From the NCBI GenBank assembly GCA_029531795.1, contig JAPEIS010000001.1:2604001-2668000 (forward strand): a stretch of 64,000 bases of DNA, in the 5' to 3' direction. This DNA comes from Sclerotinia nivalis (taxonomy: Eukaryota > Ascomycota > Leotiomycetes > Helotiales > Sclerotiniaceae). Below, in pieces: positions 10,623 through 21,361 of this stretch (its first letter is position 1; every line of letters starts with the position of its first letter). The notes beneath the pieces are model-generated. The model was not told the DNA's origin, made no database searches, and saw nothing but the letters and a program-made list of their open reading frames with translations. The translations under genes and the position numbers were made by a program.

Positions 10623-13600
10623 ATGGCTGACAAGTTACTCAATGATCGTCAAGATGTCCCCATTTGGAATGCCATTGAGGCTGGAAATTTTAAGCAAGCA
10701 CTAAAATTAGTTGACAAGAGGCTGGCCAAAAAAAGGACGTCTCATTTAGAGGTACGTGGGAATGGTGAAAACCACTTCGGATTAAAACGCTCGATGTTAC
10801 AAATTTGAACATTCCTTTTCACGTGACCCACAATTATTCCACCTCACGAATATAACTAAGCAACTTTCCAGGCATTCAAGATTTACATCAGATCGCGGTC
10901 GTCTGCTCAATCGGAGAGAGATGTCGTACTCCCCCATCTCGAAGATTTGGTCACTAAGAAAGTTGTTATCACGGATCAGGAGGACATTGATCTTTATGAC
11001 GATGCTTTGGTCAATGCCATTCCGGAGGCTGGATCAATTTGGGCAAGGACGATTGGAGAGTTGCGATGGCAGAGTGTCAAAGCATATCCCAAACAGGAAG
11101 ATTCCGTACTGAAGTCGTTCAAGGCCTGTTTGTCGGAACGGGATTGGGAACATGCTCAACAGGTATTTCAAGCGGTCACTTTCTTCGCCACGGGAATGCT
11201 AATAAATGCTTGCTAGATTGCAAGTAGTCTTGAGAAAACGTTTCCTGGCAAACATCAATACGTTTTCTGGAATATCTCTTCCTTGTTCTTAAGATCTGTG
11301 AGTAATCGTCCTGGGGAAGGAACATGTTCTAAAACATGATCGCTTACTTGTTACCAGATGTCGACCGATCTACCTATCGAAAAAAGAACTCTATGGGGCC
11401 GTTTGGCCTTTGGCCAGATCAGTAAACTTGCCACCGCTACAATACAAGCAGATGTATGTAAACGTCTGTTACCCAATGTTACTGATGTTGACAAAATCGA
11501 TGGTTTCAGAAGTCAAAGTCTCTTCCCACTCGCGCAATACATACACCACAGGAGTTATTACTTCTACAACGAATTACTGCTGCACATGGGAAATTAGAAG
11601 ATCAGTTAAAATATCTGAATGAGTCTTCTCTCGGACCCGAGTCAATAGTTGCCAAGGGGGATTGGGAATTATGGAGAAACAAATTACAGCTCATGGAAGC
11701 GTCTAAGCACTGGGAACAACTTTTCGAAACAACTGGTGGCCTTCTTAAACGAGCACGCACGAAGGATGAACGCGGACAAATTATCGAGGCTAGAATGGCT
11801 GATTGGGCCGTATGGCAAGCGTATCTACGCTCCGCTCTTGCTTTGCAAAACCCCTCGTAAGTACGATAATATCAAGAAGCGGGACAAGTACTTACAAAAG
11901 CAGAGCCTTCGACAGTGTCTCAAATGAGATCGCAGCTCATCTAGATCCCACATCTGGAATCGACAAAACTTGGAGACGAAATGCATCTTTAGCCTGGCTT
12001 GAGTTTACCTTTAAGAGTTCTTCTACGCCGTTTGCTATTGACTCTTCGGGACCAGACGTGGAAAAGTACCCTAGAATGACTGCAATCGTCAAGTATTTGC
12101 AGGAGTTTGGCGATGCTACCACAGCCTATAGCGATCTCAGACCTTACTTAGAGGTGTCGCAGGCCGAGGAACGGAGTAAACTGCTCGAGATTTTTAGAAA
12201 TGGACTTCAGTTCAGCAAGAAAGCGAAGAAAAATGATTTAGATTCTGAATTCGAAGCCCTGTCAATTTCTAAAAACGAAGTAAGTCGTACCCTAAAACCT
12301 TGATCCGCCTAACCTTTTCTGATTTGTAATATAGTTCGACAATGCAAATGATATGACAAGATGTGTTAATCTTCACAAATTGACTTACCTTCTAATGAGC
12401 AGTATCCCCGAACACGAACGTCGGTCAAACCCACTACACAAAGTTGGTCAACAGTCATTTATTTGCACGTACTGCTCCAGTCCTTGCGAAGTATACTGTG
12501 ATGCATGTCTCCAGCAACTCTCCAAAAACTCTATTGCGGCCTACACATCTGCAATGAGCTATGGCCGAGTCTCTAAATCTCTTCTCCCTACTGATAGGCA
12601 CCCTGCGGATGATTTCTGCACATTAGCGGCAATGTGCCTGATGAAACTCTCTCTCTCTGGCTCCAGCGATGTCGAGGAATCTCTAAGTAGCAAGAAAATT
12701 GCTTATGCACTCCAAGCAGCAGTATTCCTCGAATATGGCTGGTCAAAGTCTAAATCGAACTCCGACTTCTCCCTAATTTTGGTCAGAATATACTCTTCCC
12801 TTGGCTGCGGTCAACAAGCTATGAAAGCATACTTGCACCTGAGTTTGAAGCAGATACAGCTCGATACTTTAGGATACAGTGTACTTGATAGGATCTCATC
12901 ATTGCATCCCCATCCATTCCCCACTGCCCCGGACGGTTCATCTGAGAATCTCAAGCCCGTCGACCATCTCAAGAATCAAAGAAAGATGTACAGGAATTGC
13001 CGCCACCAAGTTTCTAATAATACCTGGAAAGCGTTTGAGCATGGAAGTTACAACACAATATTCCAGTTCCAAGAGTTTTCTAGCATTATCACCAACACAT
13101 TATCGGCAGTATCTTCTGCTGTGGAAACCATAAAGATATCGCGACTCTTAAAGCAGGACGCACCGCCTGACGTTTTAGACATTCTTCGTAAGCTTGCCCC
13201 ATTCATCATAGACAATCGGAATTTATTTAACATGTGACTAGCCAAAAACCCAGAGATGTTAGATAAATTCTCGGATTCCAATGACTATACTTCATTTCCG
13301 GACTATGAGTCTACCTTAGGCACAGAGCTTGAAACGTTGACCCGATTTGCACCTAGCCCATCTGTAAGTTTCCGTATCACAACTATGCTTGCAACCTATT
13401 AATTCCGCGTAGAGCAACCGAAGCCATGTAGACTTGCTTGTTGAAAAATTGATCTCCATAATAAGTCCCGAATCCACATCCACTCCAATCGATCTTCCCT
13501 CTTTCAGAGAGACCCTTTCTCGAATATCAACCGAATTGCACAAACAAGCAGGATCGATCAAAGCCAGCCCAGACGGATCCTTCTTGACACGCTCTGAAAC

Positions 13601-14135
13601 CTCAGCACTCGAGGCATACACCCATCTCGCTTCCATCATAACCAAAGCCTGCGATCCCACCGCATCATCCACTGCAGATTTCCAAACCTCGCTTGAAACC
13701 TCCAATAAATCCCTATGCGCAAAACTAGAACAACATCTCTCCTTCGTCAAGGAAGCTCAAAACGCAACTCCGGCTTTGTGGGACACTCTTCATACACTCT
13801 ACACAGGCTATGATCTCGCATCCACCATCATCAATGCAACGAAATTCCTTGCGCAGAAAGATGTCAAGGCTCATAAATATCAGATGGGGCAGAATAAAGC
13901 TTTGGTGCAAAGCGCAAAATTGGTAATGGAAGCGGTAGCTGAGAAGTCGAAGGGAATTAAGAATGGATTGGATGAAAGTGGGTGGATTGATCGGGCGTTG
14001 GAAAGTATGGAGGTGGGAGATTCGGGGGAGCAGTTGAGGAGTTTGGTGGGGGAGAATTTCATAGAAGAATGGGCTGGGTGTGTGGTGGAGGGCTGGAGAG
14101 AGTCGGTTACTGGACTGGGGATGTTGAAGGTTTAG
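10623..14135 (+). CDS. mdm20: NatB N-terminal acetyltransferase auxiliary subunit Mdm20/Naa25
   Basis: Non-catalytic, ribosome-anchoring subunit of NatB, which acetylates nascent chains starting Met-Asp, Met-Glu, Met-Asn or Met-Gln; in yeast it is needed for actin cables and mitochondrial inheritance. The model has nine exons: 10623-10751, 10872-11162, 11217-11297, 11358-11453, 11510-11856, 11904-12279, 12335-13187, 13242-13363 and 13413-14135, giving 1005 aa, close to the family length. All junctions keep frame. Family features include the N-terminal TPR-like helices (VPIWNAIEAGNFKQALKLVD, ERDWEHAQQIASSLEKTFP) and the QYVFWNISSLFLRS segment. The exon 5/6 acceptor is ambiguous by three bases (AAAAG or GCAG). 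The intron at 13188-13241 removes a stop. It is convergent with ilm1. Confidence 0.9.
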
Positions 14136-14393
14136 GGGTAGTGTGGAAGACATGCAGGAAAATTTCACGGCAATGCAGGTACATGTCAAAGATTCGGATA
14201 TGCAATGATTTATTTCTAAGATGACTTGTAGATGGACTGTAGTTGGTCGAATTTTAACAATCCTCTGCTCACATAGGATTCATGCATTTATCAAGGATTC
14301 CTCTCAAACTGATGTTCATATCACGTTAAATTATGTTCAATCCACCTACATATAAGCATAGATTTCATGTTAAAAAAAGCGTATCAAATCCCA

Positions 14394-15082
14394 TCACATC
14401 CTATCCTCCTCAGCAGCCTTTTTCTGCGCCTTCTTAATCGCAATTTGTTGTCGCTCCTCTCTCAAAGTAACGAAAACCCAGAACCAAGCCATCATTTCTA
14501 TAAAAGCCCATGTAAAAACGATGCGATTCTTGAGGCCCTCGCCCCAGCCACCGCTGCGGTAAGAGTTACGGGAGGTGAGCATAGGGGAGACGGAGGAAAA
14601 GAGCCAGGAATACAGGGCTAGGCCGGCGGAGAGGGAAAATCGGATGGGTGCTGTGGAAGGGCGTGTTAGCTTTGATCCTCGAGTGTAGATGAAAGGAGGA
14701 GAATGAGACGAACCTTGAGTTCCCCAGTGATATTGGGAGACTTCTTCAGGCATGGATACGGAAACTAGGTCGGTGATACCAAGGAAGAGGAATACTATTC
14801 CGAGAAATGATATGGGTACGGACGGGTGGTCGAAGGAGCGTTCGTAGGGCTATTATATTCGACATTAGTATATATTACGTATAGATACTGATCGCAGATC
14901 TTATCACGATTATCAATTCATCGGAAAGTGGAAGTGAAACTTACCATTCCCATGGATTCACCCATAATGAAAACCAGCGACTGCTCCGCAATCGTAACAG
15001 GATTTGTAATGAAAAAGAATGCGAGGGTGATGTGGAAAAGAGAGAGAGAGGTAATGATTGTTGCTCCTGAAATTATCCCCAT
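14394..15082 (-). CDS. ilm1: Ilm1-family membrane protein (mitochondrial DNA maintenance)
   Basis: A 176-aa multi-pass membrane protein of the Ilm1 family, named for increased loss of mitochondrial DNA in yeast mutants and reported at the endoplasmic reticulum there. Exons are 14945-15082, 14714-14849 and 14394-14650. Joined, they give the family pattern: TSLSLFHITLAFFFITNP, AEQSLVFIMGESMGM, a second hydrophobic segment (SFLGIVFLFLGITDLVSVS) followed by the conserved MPEE...YHWGTQ, then APIRFSLSAGLALYSW and a last membrane segment ahead of a lysine-rich tail. Intron 1 has a GTAAGT donor; intron 2 uses GTTCGT. The start at 15082 gives a product slightly shorter than the yeast protein (203 aa). 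The gene shares a 294-bp intergenic region with the divergent GGTase gene. The molecular function is unknown. Confidence 0.88.
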
Positions 15083-15376
15083 GTTGAAAATATGTTGCTT
15101 TCCAAAGATCGATATGAAGGGGAAAGGGATAGTATATATAAGGGTGAAGGTTGGATGAGCTGGACGATTTTTTGGTCAAAAGATCACATTCATAAAAGCT
15201 CCAAGGCCAGATGCTACCCTTAGAAACTTTAATTGATATAGGCGTTATGATTCTTCCGATCCGAAGCAGGGATATTTGGAAAATGTTCCGAGGTCCATCA
15301 TGTCTTGAGCTTTGTGGCCCCTCAAAGTATCAAATGAGAAGAGACAACTTGTTTGCCTTTCAACAAGATTGTCGAG
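15083..15376. promoter_or_regulatory. Divergent promoter region, ilm1 / GGTase-I beta
   Basis: The 294 bp between the two divergent start codons must hold both promoters and 5' untranslated regions. A TATATA run lies near 15132 on the ilm1 side. No specific factor site could be assigned. Confidence 0.55.
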
Positions 15377-16723
15377 ATGGCAGAACCTCGATTGGAGGTT
15401 GCTAAACATATCAAGTATTGGCAAAGATGTTTGAAATCTCTATTACCTACTGCTTATACCAGCACCGATTCCTCACGCATGACTCTTGGCTTCTTCATAC
15501 TTTCCGCTCTCGATTTACTTAATGTTGGCGCATCTACATTTCCAGACTCGCAACGCAAGTCTATACGAGCTTCGATTCTAAAGTGTCAACATCCTTTTGG
15601 GGGCTTCTGTGGTTCTACTAATCATAGGTTTCCTGATATATATTATGCGGATGTAGGGCAGGGGAAAAGGGATGTTGATCCTGCGAATTTAGCTGCGACA
15701 TTTTTTGCGATTCTGAGTTTAGGTTTCGTGGATGGATTAGTGGATGTGAAGAGAAAAAAATGTTTGCGATGGTTGAAAAGACTGCAGAGGGAAGATGGAA
15801 GTTTTGGCGAATTTGTTACAGAAGATGGAAAAATACAAGGTGGGAGAGATATGAGGTACTGCTATGTGGCTACAGCAATTCGATGGATTTTGACTGGAGA
15901 TGCGCATGAGGAGATGGGGGAGGATGATATTGATGTGGAAAAATTGGTAGGGCATTTAAGAGCTGGGCAGACATATGATGGGGGAATTTCAGAGAGTGCT
16001 CAGCATGAGGCACATGCTGGGTATACCTATTGTGCCATAGCATCCTTATCCCTCCTGGATCGGCTGCCGAAACGCCCCTCTTCGCAACCTACCGGCTTGT
16101 CAAATTCAAACCCCACTTTACCTGGTCTTACGAACCTGCCGGAAACTATTAGATGGCTAGCATTAAGGCAGACATCATATGATGAAGAAGAGGAAGGAGA
16201 TGAAGATGATCATAAAGAAGCGGCATCGGATCATCATTTTGTACCGGACGTTGACTCTACGTTCGTTGGCTTCAATGGGCGGTGCAATAAGCGGGTTGAT
16301 ACTTGTTATTGTTTTTGGGTTGGAGCTTCTCTAAACATGCTCGGGCACCGCAACGTTATCAACAGAGATGGATCTCGAAGGTTTCTATTTGAGAAAACAC
16401 AACATATGATTGGTGGATTTGGGAAAACACCAGGAGATTTACCAGACATCTATCACTCGTATCTAGGTCTTGCTGCTCTAGCAGTGCTGAAAGAACCTGG
16501 GATTAAAGAACTCGACTCCGCATTGTGTATCAGTATGGATGCCAAAAAGAACATAGAAGAGCTAAGAAAAGCTGCATTAGTCCCTTATAAGACATATTGG
16601 GTGCATGGATACAGTTTCAAAGTAAGGGAAGATAGCCCCGAATTTGGAGAAAAGATGGCGATGAATGAGGGACCGCCAAAAAGTCTAATAAATGCTTTTG
16701 AAGGAGTTAAGATAGCGGCATAA
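15377..16723 (+). CDS. cdc43: Geranylgeranyltransferase type I beta subunit
   Basis: Beta subunit of protein geranylgeranyltransferase I, which attaches geranylgeranyl to CaaL-type cysteines of Rho/Cdc42 GTPases in a dimer with the shared alpha subunit. It is a single exon of 448 aa. The first ATG (MAEPRLE) at 15377 fits the family; open sequence just upstream has only a TTG. The alpha-alpha barrel repeats are visible: HPFGGFCGSTNH, REDGSFGEF, TYDGGISESAQHEAHAGYTY and HMIGGFGKTPGDLPDIYHSY. Zinc ligands are D308, C310 (VDTCYCFW) and H360 (DIYHSYLG). A disordered acidic insert (EEEEGDEDDHKE) precedes the catalytic part, as often seen in filamentous fungi. Farnesyltransferase beta is the alternative, but the overall sequence favours GGTase-I. 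Confidence 0.9.
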   Translation: MAEPRLEVAKHIKYWQRCLKSLLPTAYTSTDSSRMTLGFFILSALDLLNVGASTFPDSQRKSIRASILKCQHPFGGFCGSTNHRFPDIYYADVGQGKRDVDPANLAATFFAILSLGFVDGLVDVKRKKCLRWLKRLQREDGSFGEFVTEDGKIQGGRDMRYCYVATAIRWILTGDAHEEMGEDDIDVEKLVGHLRAGQTYDGGISESAQHEAHAGYTYCAIASLSLLDRLPKRPSSQPTGLSNSNPTLPGLTNLPETIRWLALRQTSYDEEEEGDEDDHKEAASDHHFVPDVDSTFVGFNGRCNKRVDTCYCFWVGASLNMLGHRNVINRDGSRRFLFEKTQHMIGGFGKTPGDLPDIYHSYLGLAALAVLKEPGIKELDSALCISMDAKKNIEELRKAALVPYKTYWVHGYSFKVREDSPEFGEKMAMNEGPPKSLINAFEGVKIAA

Positions 16724-17057
16724 TTACGGGCGTTGTAACTGTTGCCGGGTGTTTTTGTAGTACTGTTCTAATGATACCACATAAGCTTCTTATCTTTTTT
16801 AAATGTATCAAGCCAAGAGGATTGGGCTTATGAGTTATCATGCTCATTGACGTGTAACTTATCTTCAAGCTTATCTTCGAAATGTTCCTTCAGCAGAAAT
16901 TCTAATCTCCACACGTGCTACATTACTCGGCTTTTCATCGGTAGATCTCCTTTGGTTGCTCAATTGTGTAATGTCAATTGTGCAATGTCATTCGCTGAAG
17001 CTTTGAGCTCTCTGCCACAGCTGTTTCAACCTCGTCAAAAACACAACTATTTTCACC
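16724..17057. other. Intergenic region
   Basis: 334 bp containing the 3' end of the GGTase gene and the promoter of the secreted peptidase gene. The bases just before the next ATG (TTTCACC) form a good fungal start context. Nothing else is recognised. Confidence 0.6.
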
Positions 17058-18203
17058 ATGAGGCTTCTCACATTCTCTCCTCTCATTCTCCTAATAAATG
17101 CGGTTCATTCATTTGATTCGCAGTCCCCAATCATCGACGAATCATCCTCGGGCTCATTATCCCTCCTCAAACTTCACAAATCCCTCGTCGAAATTGAATC
17201 CACTTCAGGAAACGAACATGATGCCGGCGCATTCCTGATTTCTTATCTGAAGAAGCAGAATCTTACAGTGGAAATACAAGATGTGGATTTCGTCGAATCG
17301 TCATCTTCGGAAAAGAAACGCCAGAATGTGCTAGCATATATTGGAGACAAGAGACGAACGAGGACATTAGTAACATCGCATATTGATACCGTGCCGCCTT
17401 TTTGGCCATACGAACGAAGAGGTGATGAAATATGGGGAAGAGGAAGTGTAGATGCAAAGGCGAGTGTTGCGGCTCAAATTACTGCATATCAAGACCTTGT
17501 TTCAGCGGGCAAGATCGGTGAAGGAGATGTTGCGCTTTTGTTTGTGGTGGGCGAGGAAACATATGGGGCTGGTATGGGGCAAGCCAATGAGCTGGGTCTT
17601 TCATGGGAAACAGTCATTTTTGGTGAGCCTACGGAATTGAAATTAGCGGCTGGACATAAGGGGATAATGAGCATACATATTACTGCAAAGGGGAAAGCTG
17701 GACATTCAGGATATCCTTCATTGGGGAGAAATGCCAATTCGATGTTGATACCGGCGCTTTATGAGTTAGGGAGAATGGACTTGCCGTGGAGCGAGAAGTA
17801 TGGAAATACCACGCTGAATATCGGAAGGGTTGATGGAGGCGTTGCGGCAAATGTTATTGCGGAAGACGCAATGGCGAAGATTGCTATCAGGATCGCTGCC
17901 GGTACGCCACAGGAGATACAAAAGCTAGTTTTGGATGTTGTGGAGAAGACGGGGCAGGATTTAGAAGTTGAGTTTACTCAAGGGTATGGACCAGTGCATT
18001 GTGACATTGATGTGGAAGGCTTTGATACCATCACAGTCAACTACGGTACTGATGTTCCAAACTTGAAGGGTGACCACAAGAGGTATCTCTATGGACCGGG
18101 AGATATCTTAGTGGCTCATTCCGATCACGAGCATTTGAAAATCTCTGACCTCGAGGAAGCTGTGAGGGGTTACAAGAAGCTCATCGAGCATTCGCTGGCT
18201 TGA
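17058..18203 (+). CDS. Secreted M20-family metallopeptidase (carboxypeptidase/deacylase type)
   Basis: A 381-aa zinc hydrolase of peptidase family M20 (ArgE/DapE/carboxypeptidase G2 group), one exon. The first 18 residues form a signal peptide ending AVHS, so it is predicted to be secreted. Metal and catalytic residues fit the family: H108 and D110 in SHIDTVPP, bridging D132 in GRGSVDAKAS, catalytic E166 followed by E167 (VVGEETYGAG), E190 in FGEPTELK, and a final His near H354 (ILVAHSDHEH). The dimerisation lid domain lies between about 200 and 310, with GKAGHSGYPSLGRNA. M20 members include peptidases, acetylornithine deacetylases and aminoacylases. The signal peptide favours extracellular peptide or amide hydrolysis, but the substrate is open. 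Confidence 0.88.
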   Translation: MRLLTFSPLILLINAVHSFDSQSPIIDESSSGSLSLLKLHKSLVEIESTSGNEHDAGAFLISYLKKQNLTVEIQDVDFVESSSSEKKRQNVLAYIGDKRRTRTLVTSHIDTVPPFWPYERRGDEIWGRGSVDAKASVAAQITAYQDLVSAGKIGEGDVALLFVVGEETYGAGMGQANELGLSWETVIFGEPTELKLAAGHKGIMSIHITAKGKAGHSGYPSLGRNANSMLIPALYELGRMDLPWSEKYGNTTLNIGRVDGGVAANVIAEDAMAKIAIRIAAGTPQEIQKLVLDVVEKTGQDLEVEFTQGYGPVHCDIDVEGFDTITVNYGTDVPNLKGDHKRYLYGPGDILVAHSDHEHLKISDLEEAVRGYKKLIEHSLA

Positions 18204-18855
18204 GTTATGTTATTCTGGGTACCCACAAGGACTGGGAAATAATATTAAATAATGAACTGCGAATATCTTTCTACAATAGAGTCCTGCAACGGAAACCTGC
18301 TTCACAAAAGCCTTTCTGGATTTCGAAGTAGAACCCATATCTTGTGATCCCTCGAATGAATGTTTGACTGTCAAAATTGGTGGCAAAAGAATTCTATGCT
18401 TATTATCGAGAGCCGCGACCAAATCTACCGTGGTACAACTGAGAGTTTATCTTACATGGAAGGAGCCCCTGACTAGGCACGTGTTGCTCTTTCTCTGGAC
18501 TATCATCTCTGGATGATCTCGTACCATATCTCTGGCTCCATCCCAGCAATCGAATCATAAGTTCATATTAGGTATTAGAGTTGTCACAAACAGCATGTTT
18601 TTTAAGAATTGATACCCAAGGACTATGAATCATCATTTTCTTCATTAACCCATAATCCATAATCATATACGGAACAACAAGGTCCAACTTTCATACCAAT
18701 TTACGAAAGAAATACAAACATCGGTATGTGTAGTATCCTTTTTGTTCTCCAATCTGTTATTTAAGATCCTCTGAGCATAACTGACTATTGGTTGATGTTT
18801 ACATTAGGTTCTACCTACCTATTCATTGTCCCATTTACTATCAAACAATTTCAAG
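18204..18855. other. Intergenic region
   Basis: 652 bp with no supported gene. It includes the 3' flank of the peptidase gene and the upstream region of the first BTB gene. A TTG-initiated extension of that gene (from 18826) exists, but the first ATG is at 18856. A small intron in the 5' leader is possible, because GTATGT at 18724 could pair with a TTAG near 18808. Confidence 0.5.
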
Positions 18856-19833
18856 ATGAAACCCCCTTCGAACATCGATGCAGTGGCCAAGAAAACAATC
18901 AGAGTTAATGGTCTTAAGGCAATCTTTGAAGTTCCAGCTTGTGAATTTTATAAGCATGTAGTGTTTAATCCATATCTTAGCATCACCTTACTCATTGTTT
19001 ATAGGACAACGGGACTTTTCCAAGGGGATAAGTTAGTCATCTCTCTAGCCTCTTCTGAAAGTAAAACTGGGAAGGTGACTCGTACTGTGTCTCAAGAACT
19101 TCTATTCTACTATTCAGGCGTCTGCGTGGAGAAAGCCAGCTCGTTGTCCGTCGGAAGTGATAGCGATGAAGAACAAACCAACCATACTAGCAAAATTGCG
19201 CTCGATGAGTGGGACGCCGAGACTTTCGATATGGCACTTCAGTGGATGCATACTGGCAACGTCATCACCAATATCAAATCGTCTAAACCTTTTGAACAAG
19301 TCCGATCGTACATTCAATTTTTCAAGATTGCAAAAGCATTAGAACTCGAGGGCTCTCTCAAAATGGTAGAACAGAACCTTAAGAATGCACTTATCGCCGC
19401 AACGGAAAAAAAAGATGATGAAGATACCAAGAATAATAAGGATAACGGGGTTAACAGGGTTAACGAGGATGAAGACGCATTTGATTGCAACCCAACATTC
19501 AAGGAAACGCTTAAAGATGCGTTTACACATCCTATCGACGAATCTGCCCGAGAGCTCCTAGCAAGCTTCCTCGTCGAGCCGTATGTCAAGCACCTGCTTA
19601 ATGCTGAACCTGCTAATGCGAAGCCGACGGCCAAAAAATTCAAGGATTTATTCAAAGCAGTTGATGGTCTGGAATTGAAAGTTTTGAGGTATGTAGCCTC
19701 GTTGTTGGATGGTATGACGTTGGGCAAGCCGGAGAGTGGAGATTTTTCTCCCTTGTCGATGCGGTCCCCGTTGACGGGAAAGAGATTCAAGACAGGCAGC
19801 ACGTTTAAGAGAACGGTTGTAGCAGCGAAGTAG
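18856..19833 (+). CDS. BTB/POZ-like domain protein, first of a tandem group
   Basis: A 325-aa protein whose middle resembles fungal BTB/POZ folds: a strand pair around LVISLAS, a cysteine-containing helix (ELLFYYSGVCVEKASS), an acidic stretch with ALDEWDAETFDMALQWMHTGNVI, and a following helix (FFKIAKALELEGSLKMVEQNL). These domains usually mediate dimerisation or cullin-3 binding; no second functional domain is visible. The C-terminal half is charged, then basic (SPLTGKRFKTGSTFKR). I start at the first ATG (18856). The segment around 18960-19010 reads like intron sequence (YLSITLLIVYR ending at TATAG), but no donor there keeps frame, so the model is left unspliced. It is the most diverged of the three BTB-like genes between 18.8 and 24.5 kb. 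Confidence 0.65.
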   Translation: MKPPSNIDAVAKKTIRVNGLKAIFEVPACEFYKHVVFNPYLSITLLIVYRTTGLFQGDKLVISLASSESKTGKVTRTVSQELLFYYSGVCVEKASSLSVGSDSDEEQTNHTSKIALDEWDAETFDMALQWMHTGNVITNIKSSKPFEQVRSYIQFFKIAKALELEGSLKMVEQNLKNALIAATEKKDDEDTKNNKDNGVNRVNEDEDAFDCNPTFKETLKDAFTHPIDESARELLASFLVEPYVKHLLNAEPANAKPTAKKFKDLFKAVDGLELKVLRYVASLLDGMTLGKPESGDFSPLSMRSPLTGKRFKTGSTFKRTVVAAK

Positions 19834-21361
19834 GGTAATTACTTAAATGTTGAGGTATTTGGGTAAAGGAAGATGGGGTTCTTCAGTTGACTGGTGGATT
19901 TGGTGGATATTCTGGGGAGAGCGGGAAGTAATAGCATTTGAGGATGAGATTTGAGGTGTCTTACATCCATTCAGCGTTACTGCTTAGTTTCATTTCAATA
20001 CACGTTGATTTTACATCTGAGCTCGACCTCAGAGTCTAACTGTGAGGCAATGTGGTGCAATGAATCTTCTTGATAACACCTTGTTCTCGGGATTCACTGG
20101 ATTACTCATAGGTCAAAAAATGTTTTACTTGAGCGTTGTGTTGCTTTTCATGATCGTCTTACTGTTATTGAATCCCTACGATAAATTGAGCAGCGAGCTT
20201 CTGATTCATGTGTGGCTGGCTATTAATCATGTCTTTAACTACGACGGATCTTAACAGCCAGGTCAATGTACGCTTGGCGTGTCCGGCAATGAGAATAGAT
20301 AAGTGGAAGTTGGGACCGATGATCTCATAGGGTTTATGATCATTTTATTCCACTCTATGTGCTGTTTGTCGAAGCGGGTGAGGTTCAATTCTTTTTTTTT
20401 TCTTTTCAGTTTGGAAGCGAATAGTACATGTACCGGAGAGTTTTGGTTCTTTTATTTTATGATTAATTAGAGCCTTTTGTGTCATGATGTGATGGTGTGG
20501 ATGGTAGATTATTTTCATGCGCCGCCCCCCCCCAAACCAAAACGGGGTGGAGTGTTTACTTTCTGTTCTCCGAGATAAGTTTGTTTTATTTTTGTTTTTG
20601 TGTTGTTTGGGTTTTGTGAGACGATCTATAGTGACGGGAGGGGGTAGAATTTATGGTGGATGGCAGAATTTATAGTTACATGCCATCAAAAGCATCAAGA
20701 CCATCATCACATTCTACATCATCGCAGACAGATTTGATGTTGGTGGGCCACGCTTCTATGCAGACGTACTCTTGAGAATTCTTCTAGCCATTCCACAAAT
20801 CTGGTATCATGCATGTAAAACCAATGGGTTGCTAGCATATAGTATCTTACAGCCCGTATACCAATTACCGAAAGGTCATAGGGCACGTCGTACAATTGGA
20901 CTCGCATGCGTTCGACTCTATCTCATATGCGAATCTGTTATTAAAGAGCATTCTGATAATGAGGTTGCGACTCCATTTGTATATCCTGGTTCTGGATGGT
21001 GATGGTGATGTTGATGTTGATGTTGATGTTGATGTTGAAGTTCTTTCCTTCTTTCCTAGTGTCAAATCAACAACGTAGTATCCGATCCTTCCTAAATAAT
21101 CTAAATGTTCACAATTCAAAAGTGAGTTGTATCATTGTCCAATTAAATGCCGGCATTGGGGTTTCATGATCAATGGGTGCCTAGGTATCATCTTCAAACT
21201 TCAAATTGAGTCCAGGCATCAAAGTGTCGCGTTCAGTGAATCGAGGTCGTCGCTTCATTGTTAAAACTCCGCTAAGAATTCGTCCTTACATTTAAAGAAG
21301 GTAGCCATCGAATCTCTCTTCTTTTCCACCATTTTAAGTTTTACTGGAAACGATCTAGAAA
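19834..21361. other. Intergenic region between BTB genes 1 and 2
   Basis: 1.5 kb without a supported gene. It contains a short GTTGAT repeat (about 21003-21040), a C9 homopolymer near 20525 and T-rich runs near 20390 and 20580. Small open frames on both strands look like chance. A decayed BTB copy could be sought here, but none was recognised. Confidence 0.5.

Noticed and set aside
18956..19009. Intron in BTB gene 1 (intron-like sequence ending TATAG)
   Set aside because: None of the GT donors nearby gives an intron length that keeps the reading frame, so the unspliced model is retained with reduced confidence.
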